A stretch of 64,000 nucleotides of DNA from an uncultured Christensenella sp. (GTDB taxonomy: Bacteria; Bacillota; Clostridia; Christensenellales; Borkfalkiaceae), in assembly GCA_910587015.1 (NCBI GenBank), contig CAJUME010000008.1, positions 1-64,000 of the forward strand. The letters are read 5' to 3'. The notes beneath the pieces were generated by a model that saw only the letters and a list, made by a program, of their open reading frames with translations, was not told the origin of the DNA and did no database searches. The translations under genes were made by a program, and so were the position numbers. Positions 25,522-32,139 of this stretch are shown here, one piece after another (within the stretch, counting starts at the first letter, position 1; each line of letters starts with the position of its first letter).

Positions 25522-26106
25522 TCAGTCCCCTATTTTCAGCTTCTGCCATGGCGTGCCGTCTGGCTTGTAATTTTCAAGATAGCCGATAATTTCGTCCGCG
25601 GTATCGAAGTAGGAATACATTTCGTAGCACTTAAAATTTATAAATTTGCGCTCGTAAACCTGCTTCATAAACTCTTCAAGCCCGTTGTAATAATTTTCTA
25701 TATTGAAAATCGCAATTGCCTTGCTGTGTCTGCCAAGCTGTTTAAGCGTAAGCACCTCGAAAAACTCCTCGAACGTGCCTATACCGCCGGGGGTGATTAT
25801 GAAGGCGTCGCAATCGTCCTCCATTATTCTTTTCCGTTCGGACATAGTTTCGGTATAGGTTATTTTGTCGCACTCGTCATAAATAACTTCCACGCTTTCG
25901 TTGCGGAAAAATTCGGGGATAACTCCGTGAATGTAGCCGCCGCCCGCCTTAAAACCGCGCGCCGCCGCGCCCATAAGCCCCGTTGCGCCCGCGCCGAAAA
26001 CAAGCGAGTGCCCGCGAGAAGCAAGCTTTTTAGCCAAAGCCTCTACCTTCTTTATATAAATTTCGTCTATATGCGCGCTCGCCGCGCCGAAAATGCAGAT
26101 TTTCAT
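25522..26106 (-). CDS. LOG family protein (nucleoside 5'-monophosphate phosphoribohydrolase-like)
   Basis: A 194-residue Rossmann-like protein with the family motifs GAGATGLMGAAARG (nucleotide binding) and ITPGGIGTFEEFFEVLTLKQLG, the PGG-x-GT-x-x-E catalytic signature. LOG proteins cleave the N-glycosidic bond of (cytokinin) nucleoside monophosphates. In non-plant-associated bacteria the real substrate is usually unknown and may be nucleotide salvage. It lies directly upstream of the phosphatase gene. The start ATG 26106 is preceded by GGAACGGAGT-like sequence. Confidence 0.9.
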   Translation of the reverse strand: MKICIFGAASAHIDEIYIKKVEALAKKLASRGHSLVFGAGATGLMGAAARGFKAGGGYIHGVIPEFFRNESVEVIYDECDKITYTETMSERKRIMEDDCDAFIITPGGIGTFEEFFEVLTLKQLGRHSKAIAIFNIENYYNGLEEFMKQVYERKFINFKCYEMYSYFDTADEIIGYLENYKPDGTPWQKLKIGD

Positions 26107-26185
26107 TTTTACTCCGTTCCTAAAAATAAATACCCTATTATTATATACTTTTTTTTAAAAATTGTCAACATAAGTTAAAATTTGC

Positions 26186-26216
26186 GGCGCGCCTTGGTAA
26201 AAAACCAAGGCGCGCC
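26186..26216 (-). terminator. Terminator of the small cysteine-rich gene
   Basis: Perfect 13-bp GC-rich arms (26186-26198 and 26204-26216) with a 5-base loop lie just after the stop of the gene at 26233, supporting that this small gene is a real transcription unit. Confidence 0.78.
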
Positions 26217-26232
26217 CGTTTAATATTTCTGA

Positions 26233-26418
26233 TTATGCTTTATCCAAAGCCCCTTTTCCGTTTTCTTGCCGTTCGCACCACAACGGACAGCAATTATTTT
26301 TATAACCTATGTGCGCGTGCTTTGCGCATATCCCCAAATGAGTTTTTGCAAAGCCTTCCCCTTCCCTTGTATACAGCGCCTTAAACATTTTACAGCTTTC
26401 GCAAATTTTTGTTTCCAT
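26233..26418 (-). CDS. Small cysteine-rich protein, probable metal-binding, unknown function
   Basis: A 61-residue protein with six Cys and two His, arranged CESCKMF at the N-terminus, then CAKHAHIGYKNNCCPLWC. This suggests one or two zinc or iron sites. I do not recognise the family. Evidence that it is real: an excellent promoter (TTGATA-17-TATAAT) placed six bases before its ATG, a palindromic operator in the spacer, and a strong terminator after its stop. It is divergent from an XRE regulator gene that probably controls it. Confidence 0.7.
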   Translation of the reverse strand: METKICESCKMFKALYTREGEGFAKTHLGICAKHAHIGYKNNCCPLWCERQENGKGALDKA

Positions 26419-26424
26419 ACCGTA

Positions 26425-26453
26425 ATTATAAACGACAATTTGTCGTATATCAA
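26425..26453 (-). promoter_or_regulatory. Leaderless-type promoter of the small cysteine-rich gene
   Basis: On the minus strand TTGATA (26453-26448), 17 bases, then consensus TATAAT (26430-26425), then six bases to the ATG. The operator at 26432-26446 occupies almost the whole spacer. Confidence 0.8.
26432..26446. promoter_or_regulatory. Operator candidate 1 for the XRE regulator at 26487
   Basis: ACGACAATTTGTCGT is a perfect palindrome with 7-base arms around one central base. It sits between the -35 and -10 boxes of the divergent small gene, so binding would block that promoter. Confidence 0.72.
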
Positions 26454-26460
26454 GAATTAT

Positions 26461-26475
26461 ACGACAATTTGTAAT
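26461..26475. promoter_or_regulatory. Operator candidate 2 for the XRE regulator at 26487
   Basis: ACGACAATTTGTAAT repeats the first 12 bases of operator 1, 29 bases away, and lies just before the regulator's own ATG. A weaker second site in this place suggests autoregulation. Confidence 0.62.
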
Positions 26476-26486
26476 ATTTTTATTTT

Positions 26487-26690
26487 ATGAATAACATAGG
26501 CAAAATTATCCGTGAAGAGCGTTTAAACAAAAATATGAAGCAGGAAGAGCTTGCACAGCTTATAGGCGTAACTCAGGACAGCATATCGCTTTGGGAAAAC
26601 GGTAAACGCATTCCCGACACGCAGTATATAATTTTACTTTGCAAGGCTTTGGATATTTCCGCAGACTATCTGCTCGGGCTTGAGGACTAA
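26487..26690 (+). CDS. Small XRE-family transcriptional regulator
   Basis: A 67-residue protein that is essentially one Cro/C1-type helix-turn-helix domain: EERLNKNMKQEELAQLIGV, then TQDSISLWENGKRIPD and ALDISADYLLGLED. There is no Shine-Dalgarno sequence before the ATG at 26487; a TAATAT box ends nine bases earlier, so the message may be leaderless. It is divergent from the small cysteine-rich gene with two copies of the sequence ACGACAATTTGT between them, which I take to be its binding sites. Confidence 0.88.
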   Translation: MNNIGKIIREERLNKNMKQEELAQLIGVTQDSISLWENGKRIPDTQYIILLCKALDISADYLLGLED

Positions 26691-26790
26691 ACTCTTAAAG
26701 TCCGTATTTTTTATAAAACCGCATCAAAATTGCCGTTCAACGCTTTATTTCTTATCAAGTAAATGCTATAATCCGTAAGGAGGTCATTTT

Positions 26791-27597
26791 ATGAAAAGAA
26801 TTTTAACAATGCAGGATTTATCGTGCGTGGGGCAGTGCTCGCTTACCGTTGCACTTCCCATACTTTCGTCATACGGAATAGAAGCGTGCGTGCTTCCCAC
26901 GGCAGTGCTTTCAAATCACACAATGTTCAAAACGTGGAGCTATCTCGATTTAACGGGCGAAATACCGAACATCTTTAAGCATTGGAAAGAAAGCGAAATT
27001 GAATTCGATGCGTTTTTATTGGGCTATCTCGGTAAAGCAGAGCTTATGGATATTGCCGAAAAATGCTTTGACGAATTTTCCGCAGACGGCGCGCAGATAA
27101 TAATCGACCCCGTGTTTGCGGATAACGGCAAGCTGTATGCGGGCTTCGATTTGAATTACGTTGCCGCTATGCGCAGGCTTATTAAAAGAGCGGATATTAT
27201 TTTGCCCAACGTGACCGAAGCGTGCTTTTTGACGGATACGGAATATAAAAAGGACTACGACGGCGTATTCGTGCAAAAGCTTGCAGAAAAGCTGTCGCGG
27301 CTGACCGACGGCAAAATAATTATTACGGGTGTGGAATTCGGCGGAAGCATTGCCGAGCTTATATACGGCAAAAATAAAAGCGAAATTTTATGGCACGAGC
27401 TGCTGCCCGTTAAAAAACACGGCACGGGCGATATTTTCGCTTCGGTGTTTACTGCAAATTATCTGTCGGGCAAAGGTCTGCACGCTTCGTGCGAGTGCGC
27501 CGCAAAATTTGTCCGCGACTGCATAAAGAAAACCGACCCCGACCACTTTTACGGCGTTCAGTTCGAAAAAATTTTGAAGAACGGAGTAAAAAATTAA
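26791..27597 (+). CDS. Pyridoxamine/pyridoxal kinase
   Basis: A 268-residue ribokinase-superfamily kinase of the PdxY/PdxK type, which phosphorylates pyridoxal, pyridoxamine or pyridoxine for PLP salvage. Family hallmarks are the start RILTMQDLSCVGQCSLTVALPIL, quoted here in part, and the vitamin B6-binding sequence AVLSNHTMF. The C-terminal anion hole and catalytic Asp are in KKHGTGDIFASVFTANYL. A strong AAGGAGGT precedes the ATG. PLP is the cofactor of the glycogen phosphorylase encoded at 49554. It ends at a bidirectional terminator. Confidence 0.92.
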   Translation: MKRILTMQDLSCVGQCSLTVALPILSSYGIEACVLPTAVLSNHTMFKTWSYLDLTGEIPNIFKHWKESEIEFDAFLLGYLGKAELMDIAEKCFDEFSADGAQIIIDPVFADNGKLYAGFDLNYVAAMRRLIKRADIILPNVTEACFLTDTEYKKDYDGVFVQKLAEKLSRLTDGKIIITGVEFGGSIAELIYGKNKSEILWHELLPVKKHGTGDIFASVFTANYLSGKGLHASCECAAKFVRDCIKKTDPDHFYGVQFEKILKNGVKN

Positions 27598-27640
27598 ACG
27601 GCAAAGCATAAGCTAACTACCGACAATTAATTATATTAAA

Positions 27641-27680
27641 ATACAGCGCCGAACCGCGACTTTGCGGTTCGGCGCTGTAT
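27641..27680. terminator. Bidirectional terminator after the pyridoxamine kinase gene
   Basis: Perfect 17-bp arms (27641-27657 and 27664-27680) followed by TTTACTT on the plus strand. The right arm almost touches the stop codon of the minus-strand gene ending at 27682. Confidence 0.88.
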
Positions 27681-27681
27681 T

Positions 27682-28590
27682 TTACTTCCTTTCGTTTCTG
27701 CGTTTGTCGTTTATTATTTCAAGCGCGGCCTCGTCAATAACGGCAATACCCTCCGCCTTGGCTATCTGCACCATTTGCGTAAGCGCCGCCTTCAAAAATA
27801 TCCTCGGTATTTTATTCAGCCGCGCGCAAGCCCCGTCGGTAAACGTTACGGCGGGGTCTATCCGCTTTGCCGCATATTTCACCGTGCCTACGTCGCCCTC
27901 CTTTGCCTGAATTTTTTCGGGATAAGGCTTTTTAAAGCGCGAGCACCAAAAGCTTGTGCTGTCGCGGTAGCCGTAGTCCACGGGCACTGCGGGAAAGCCC
28001 TTTGCGGTAACGCCGTTTACAATGGCGTTGTAATGCCTTTCCTTAATTAAAATTTTGTCTATCTTCAAAATGAAATGCGCGCCGAACCTGCTTGTTATGC
28101 CGTTGAAATTGCGATACGGCGGCTCGTAGCCCTCTGTTTTTCCCGCCTTGTCCTTAAACGCGTTTTCAAGCGAGCTGTCCCAGCTGCACTCGAACACCTG
28201 AAAGGCCTCCTTTACAATCTGCGGACGCACGCCCTCCGCAAGCCCGTTTTCCAGCGTAAAAATGCAGTTTTTCATTTTATCCACGGTAGCATCGCCGGGA
28301 AAGCCGAGGCGCACCGCCTCGCGAAAGTATTTTTTGTCGTCGGTTATAAAATTAAGCGAAACCCTGCTTCCGCGCAAAATATTCTGCGCCGTGTTAGAGC
28401 TGTTTCTGCATTCCAGAAGCATTGCATAGCTGTCTTTGTCCGCAACGTAATACGGAAAGCACAGCGAATATGCGCCGAGGTTTGTTGCGCCGCCCTCCGC
28501 AACCGTACCGACAAGTATCACGGGCATAGGAAAAAATGCAGAGGTCTGATAAAAATTGTCTACAATCCTCAAATCCTTAAACGAGCTCAT
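27682..28590 (-). CDS. Flavin reductase-like domain protein
   Basis: A 302-residue protein whose N-terminal ~190 residues fit the flavin-reductase-like split-barrel fold. It opens FFPMPVILVGTVAEGGATNLGAYSL, quoted here in part, with the ECRNSSNTAQNILR stretch typical of FMN binding. The C-terminal ~100 residues look like a separate helical/basic region (ARLNKIPRIFLKAALTQMVQIAK). Proteins of this type bind FMN or act as NAD(P)H:flavin oxidoreductases. It stands alone on the minus strand. The start ATG 28590 is preceded by AGGAGTATAAAAC. Confidence 0.82.
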   Translation of the reverse strand: MSSFKDLRIVDNFYQTSAFFPMPVILVGTVAEGGATNLGAYSLCFPYYVADKDSYAMLLECRNSSNTAQNILRGSRVSLNFITDDKKYFREAVRLGFPGDATVDKMKNCIFTLENGLAEGVRPQIVKEAFQVFECSWDSSLENAFKDKAGKTEGYEPPYRNFNGITSRFGAHFILKIDKILIKERHYNAIVNGVTAKGFPAVPVDYGYRDSTSFWCSRFKKPYPEKIQAKEGDVGTVKYAAKRIDPAVTFTDGACARLNKIPRIFLKAALTQMVQIAKAEGIAVIDEAALEIINDKRRNERK

Positions 28591-28650
28591 GTTTTATACT
28601 CCTCTTATCAGTATATTCTCTGCGCTTTAATTCAATTCCGATAAAAGAAA

Positions 28651-28677
28651 TACGCACACTCGGTTAAAGTGTGCGTA
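28651..28677 (-). terminator. Terminator of the tmRNA transcription unit
   Basis: On the minus strand TACGCACACT and AGTGTGCGTA form a 10-bp stem with a 7-base loop, followed by TTTCTTTTAT. It lies about 130 bases beyond the mature tmRNA 3' end. Confidence 0.75.
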
Positions 28678-28688
28678 TACGTCTCGTG

Positions 28689-28700
28689 TGGTGGACGAGT
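28689..28700 (-). repeat. Exact 12-base copy of the tmRNA 3' end
   Basis: TGGTGGACGAGT (plus strand) repeats the last 12 bases encoded by ssrA (28807-28818). The copies are 118 bases apart in the same orientation, flanking a segment with three hairpins, including a 40-base perfect palindrome at 28769-28808. Confidence 0.85.
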
Positions 28701-28768
28701 AAGCCCTGCGGGCTTCGGTACGACGGGGCGGTTTGCTTTGCAAACCGCTTCCCATACTCTTGCTTTAT

Positions 28769-28808
28769 CATAACGGCACGGCGCAAAATTTTGCGCCGTG
28801 CCGTTATG
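28769..28808. repeat. Perfect 40-base palindrome abutting the tmRNA 3' end
   Basis: Twenty-base arms pair without any mismatch (28769-28788 with 28789-28808); the last two bases fall within the encoded CCA region of ssrA. No T run follows on the minus strand, so it is not a standard terminator. It may instead protect or time 3' processing. Confidence 0.8.
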
Positions 28809-29197
28809 GTGGACGAGTCGGGACTTGCACCCGAGTCTTACGGATTTTGTCAAAGCTTTCTACATACTTATTCCGCCTTCAGCTTAGCTTACCTGCGCCG
28901 GCGGACGGGCACAGATAAGGGCAAACCGCTTAAATTATCTTATGACGCGCGCGGTTAAACGCGGCACAAGCTTATCCGTTTAAATAACGCCTTACGTTTG
29001 CCAACGGTATACAAACGCAGACGGACTGCTTCTAAGTTAAGCAGCGCAAGCTACGCCTGCCGCTCTCATCGAGGGGAAAGCAATAACTTTGGAATCTTTT
29101 GATTCTGCATTTAAATTTAAGTTTCCGTTTTTACAAAGCCGAGCCTTTGGTATGCTTTTCTTTTCCTCCACCCGCAATCGAATCTGAAAACTCGCCC
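28807..29197 (-). ncRNA. ssrA: Transfer-messenger RNA (tmRNA, SsrA)
   Basis: The mature ends pair as an acceptor stem: 5' GGGCGAGT with 3' ACTCGTCC followed by encoded ACCA. The 5' part has the tRNA-like GATTCGATTGCGGG and the 3' part the T arm (GGGTGCAAGTCCC). The tag frame runs from 29108 to 29037 on the minus strand: the likely resume codon is GCA, the peptide starts AESKDSKVIAF and ends GVACAA, then TAA; 23 residues in all. This is long, and ACAA replaces the usual ALAA end. It rescues stalled ribosomes with SmpB; ClpXP (encoded at the left edge) degrades tagged products. Length is 391 bases, normal for one-piece tmRNA. Confidence 0.93.
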
Positions 29198-29237
29198 AAA
29201 CCGCCCACAGCACAGGCCGCGGTCGGACTGTCCTTCA

Positions 29238-29265
29238 ATTATACATATGCGCGCAAAAAAATCAA
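29238..29265 (-). promoter_or_regulatory. tmRNA promoter
   Basis: On the minus strand TTGATT (29265-29260), a 16-base spacer and consensus TATAAT (29243-29238). The predicted precursor carries a leader of roughly 35 bases before the mature 5' end, to be removed by RNase P. Confidence 0.72.
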
Positions 29266-29285
29266 GTGTTTAAAATTGTTTTTTA

Positions 29286-29312
29286 TTGACAAATCTTATC
29301 AAATGCTATAAA
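29286..29312 (+). promoter_or_regulatory. Promoter for the 1-phosphofructokinase operon
   Basis: Consensus TTGACA (29286-29291) and TATAAA (29307-29312) with a short 15-base spacer. The leader (~45 bases) contains the inverted repeat ACGGGCG/CGCCCGT and no Shine-Dalgarno sequence before the ATG at 29364. Confidence 0.55.
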
Positions 29313-29363
29313 GTTTATTAAACGGGCGCAAGCGCTCTTTGCACCCCGCCCGTGTATAAATTT

Positions 29364-30275
29364 ATGATTTACACCGTAACCTTTAATCCCTCGCTGGACT
29401 ATTATGTACAAGTAAATAACATAAAAAGCGGCATAGTCAACCGCACCGCGTCCGAACGGCTTGCCGTCGGCGGCAAGGGAATAAACGTATCGCTCGCCTT
29501 GAAGGAGCTTGGCGAAGAAACGCTCGCCCTCGGCTTTGTGGCGGGCTTCACGGGCAAATATATCCGCGAAAAGGTCAGCGAATTAGGGCTTGACTACGCC
29601 TTTATAGAGGTTGGCGGACAAAGCAGAATAAACGTAAAAATAAAAAGCAGTACGGAAACGGACATAAACGGCAGAGGCGCGCAGGTTTCCGCAGCCGACG
29701 TAAGCAAGCTTGTGCGCAAATTAAAGCAGCGCCTGCAAAGCGGCGACTGGCTTATAATCAGCGGCAGCGTGCCCTCCACCCTCGACAGCATGACGTACGC
29801 AAACCTTTTAAAAAAGCTTAAAAGCATTCAGGGCGTAAACGTAGTGCTTGACGCGTGCGGAAAGCTGCTGACCGAAGCGCTTAAATACCGTCCGTTTCTG
29901 ATTAAGCCCAACATATACGAAATGTGCGAAATCTTCGGACTTAACGCAGTGCCCGATATAGAGGGAATTTTCTCCTGCGCGCGCAAATTGCAGGATATGG
30001 GCGCAAGAAACGTCATAGTTTCCATGGGCAGCTCGGGCGCGGCAATGGTAACCGAAACGGCTCAGTCGCTGTACGTCCGCGCGGCTCGCGGTCAGCTTGT
30101 CAACTCGGTCGGCGCGGGAGACTCCATGATAGCCGGCTTCGTGCATGAATATATCCGCTCCGGCAACTATTTTTCCGCGCTAAACTTTGCAACGGCGGCG
30201 GGCTCCGCCTGCGCGTTCACCAAAAACCTCGCCACGCGCGAGCAAATCGAATATATCGAGTCGCTGATGCTATGA
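29364..30275 (+). CDS. fruK: 1-phosphofructokinase (PfkB family)
   Basis: A 303-residue sugar kinase of the PfkB/ribokinase superfamily. The N-terminal VTFNPSLDYYVQVNNI and GGKGINVSLALKELGEETLALGF match the FruK/LacC subgroup. The C-terminal SVGAGDSMIAGFVHEY contains the catalytic Asp and anion hole. It converts fructose-1-phosphate to fructose-1,6-bisphosphate (or tagatose-6-phosphate as an alternative). The frame opens from a GTG at 29352, but ATG 29364 gives the family start. It overlaps the next gene by four bases (ATGA). No PTS or DeoR gene adjoins it, unlike typical fru operons. Confidence 0.88.
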   Translation: MIYTVTFNPSLDYYVQVNNIKSGIVNRTASERLAVGGKGINVSLALKELGEETLALGFVAGFTGKYIREKVSELGLDYAFIEVGGQSRINVKIKSSTETDINGRGAQVSAADVSKLVRKLKQRLQSGDWLIISGSVPSTLDSMTYANLLKKLKSIQGVNVVLDACGKLLTEALKYRPFLIKPNIYEMCEIFGLNAVPDIEGIFSCARKLQDMGARNVIVSMGSSGAAMVTETAQSLYVRAARGQLVNSVGAGDSMIAGFVHEYIRSGNYFSALNFATAAGSACAFTKNLATREQIEYIESLML

Positions 30276-30745
30276 ACAAGCTGTACTTTACCAAGGCAGA
30301 GGGCATTTACGACAGACTTGACGGCATTTTAAAGGATTTTTTGGGCTACTCGCCGCAAATTCTCCGCACCGAAAACGGCAAACCGTATATAGACGGCACC
30401 CCCCTTCATTTTTCGCTGTCGCACAGCGGCAGACACGGCGTCATAGCCGTATGCGACAAGCCCGTCGGCGTCGATTTAGAGCTGTTCAAAAACAAAAGTC
30501 ACAGCCTTATGATTTCAGGCTTCCCCGAAGAAGAGCAAGTGGAAATCGGCAATGAAAAAGACTTCCTTGCGCACTGGACCGCGAGAGAGGCTTTTATTAA
30601 AATGAAGGGCTCAACACTTGCCAAAAGCCTTAAAAGCACGTCATATACGGGGGGCAAAATATATTTCGAGGGTGCAGAACAAGCTTGCGCCATATATCAG
30701 CACTTTACCGAGCACGGCGTTGTAACCGTCTGCATTGCGGATTAA
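30272..30745 (+). CDS. 4'-phosphopantetheinyl transferase superfamily protein
   Basis: A compact 157-residue member of the Sfp/AcpS-like superfamily, which transfers phosphopantetheine from CoA to a carrier-protein Ser. Motifs: LHFSLSHSGRHGVIAV (N-terminal), PVGVDLELF (metal-binding Asp and Glu) and WTAREAFIKMKGS. It is shorter than Sfp (~225), mainly at the C-terminus. It is translationally coupled to fruK. No carrier protein, fatty-acid or peptide synthase gene is visible in the window, so the target is unknown; it may be the fatty-acid ACP. Confidence 0.85.
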   Translation: MNKLYFTKAEGIYDRLDGILKDFLGYSPQILRTENGKPYIDGTPLHFSLSHSGRHGVIAVCDKPVGVDLELFKNKSHSLMISGFPEEEQVEIGNEKDFLAHWTAREAFIKMKGSTLAKSLKSTSYTGGKIYFEGAEQACAIYQHFTEHGVVTVCIAD

Positions 30746-30781
30746 ATTGCCATACAAACCGCGCATTAAGGAGAAAAATAA

Positions 30782-31432
30782 ATGAACTGCTTTGTTATTG
30801 CCATGGATAAGGAGGCAAAGCCCGTTACCGACCGCATGACGCGCATAAAAGAAAAGCAAATAAGCGGTAAACGCGTGATATTCGGCACCCTGTTCAACAA
30901 AAAGACCGCAGTCGTTATCTGCGGCGTGGGCAAGGTAAACGCCGCTTGCGGCGCGCAAATTGCAATAGATTTGCTTAAAGCGGACAAAATTATCAATATA
31001 GGCGTTGCGGGCGGACTTAACGACAGCGTTGAAGTGGGCAAAATGTACTGCATTTCCGCGGCCGTTCAGTACGACTTCGATTTGACTCAGCTTAACGGCA
31101 CGCAGATAGGCACGCTTGACGAGCGGACGGAAAACTACATTCCCCTTGCCATATGCGGCAAATACCCGCAAAGACTGCTTGCCACGGGCGACAGATTTAA
31201 CGACAGTTTAGCAGACTACAAGCTTTTGAAGGACGTGCTTAAAGCGGACATACGCGATATGGAGGGCGGCGCGATTGCGCAGGCCTGCATGCACGCGAAT
31301 ATCCCTTGCCTGTCCTTTAAAATAATATCCGACGCAGCCGGCAGCGGAAGCACTACAAAGCAGTATTTAAGCAACCTTGCGCTGTGCTTTAAAACGCTTG
31401 AAAGCGAGCTTGTAAACCTTGTCGGAAGATAA
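30782..31432 (+). CDS. mtnN: 5'-methylthioadenosine/S-adenosylhomocysteine nucleosidase
   Basis: A 216-residue nucleosidase of the PNP/UDP family that splits MTA and SAH to adenine and a thio-ribose. Motifs: GVGKVNAACGAQIAIDLL, the phosphate-site-like NIGVAGGLND, purine-contact and catalytic segments RDMEGGAIAQACMHANIPC, and IISDAAGSGS with the catalytic Asp. It has an AAGGAG ribosome-binding site. It follows the PPTase gene by 36 bases and precedes ung by 19, so the four genes from fruK are probably one transcript. Confidence 0.93.
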   Translation: MNCFVIAMDKEAKPVTDRMTRIKEKQISGKRVIFGTLFNKKTAVVICGVGKVNAACGAQIAIDLLKADKIINIGVAGGLNDSVEVGKMYCISAAVQYDFDLTQLNGTQIGTLDERTENYIPLAICGKYPQRLLATGDRFNDSLADYKLLKDVLKADIRDMEGGAIAQACMHANIPCLSFKIISDAAGSGSTTKQYLSNLALCFKTLESELVNLVGR

Positions 31433-31451
31433 ACATCAAGGAGCAATACAA

Positions 31452-32120
31452 ATGATACAACTCGGCGGCGGCTGGGACGAGCTGCTTGCGCCGCTTTTTG
31501 CGGACGAACGCTACAAAAAAATACGCGAATTTTTAAAGGACGAATATTCGCACCACGTCATCTATCCCGATATGTACGACCTTTACAACTGCTTCCGCTA
31601 CACTCCGCTCAACGAGGTGCGCGCGGTAATTTTGGGGCAGGACCCCTACCATAACGAGGGTCAGGCGCACGGGCTTTGCTTTTCCGTAAAAAAGGGCGTG
31701 CAAATTCCGCCCTCGCTTGTGAATATATATAAAGAGATAGAAACAGATTTGGGCATAACCGAACCGAACTGCGGCGATTTGACCAAATGGGCGCGCGGCG
31801 GCGTACTGCTTTTAAACACTACGCTTACGGTAAGGGCGCACCTTGCAAACTCTCACTCCAAATGCGGCTGGGTGTGGTTTACCGACAGCGTTATCAGACT
31901 GATTTCGGAAAACACTCAAAACGTTGCGTTTATCCTCTGGGGCGGCAACGCGCGCAGTAAGGCGCCGCTTATCGACCAAAGCAAGCACCTCATTCTGCAA
32001 TCCCCCCACCCCTCGCCCCTTTCCGCCTACAATGGGTTTTTCGGGTGCAGACACTTTTCCAAAACCAACGCATATCTCTTGTCGCACGGCAGACAGCCGA
32101 TTGACTGGGATTTGAATTAA
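31452..32120 (+). CDS. ung: Uracil-DNA glycosylase (family 1)
   Basis: Removes uracil from DNA at the start of base excision repair. The 222-residue enzyme has every family-1 motif: the water-activating loop VILGQDPYHNEGQAHGLCFS, the LLLNTTLTVRAHLANSH segment, and the minor-groove loop QSPHPSPLSAYNGFFGC with the catalytic His. The start at 31452 is supported by AAGGAG; an in-frame ATG at 31419 overlaps mtnN and is rejected. Confidence 0.96.
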   Translation: MIQLGGGWDELLAPLFADERYKKIREFLKDEYSHHVIYPDMYDLYNCFRYTPLNEVRAVILGQDPYHNEGQAHGLCFSVKKGVQIPPSLVNIYKEIETDLGITEPNCGDLTKWARGGVLLLNTTLTVRAHLANSHSKCGWVWFTDSVIRLISENTQNVAFILWGGNARSKAPLIDQSKHLILQSPHPSPLSAYNGFFGCRHFSKTNAYLLSHGRQPIDWDLN

Positions 32121-32139
32121 ATATCAAAACGGATTTTTT

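Noticed and set aside
28671..29311. Several small open frames around 28.7-29.3 kb
   Set aside because: The region is the tmRNA gene and its flanks; frames are accidental.
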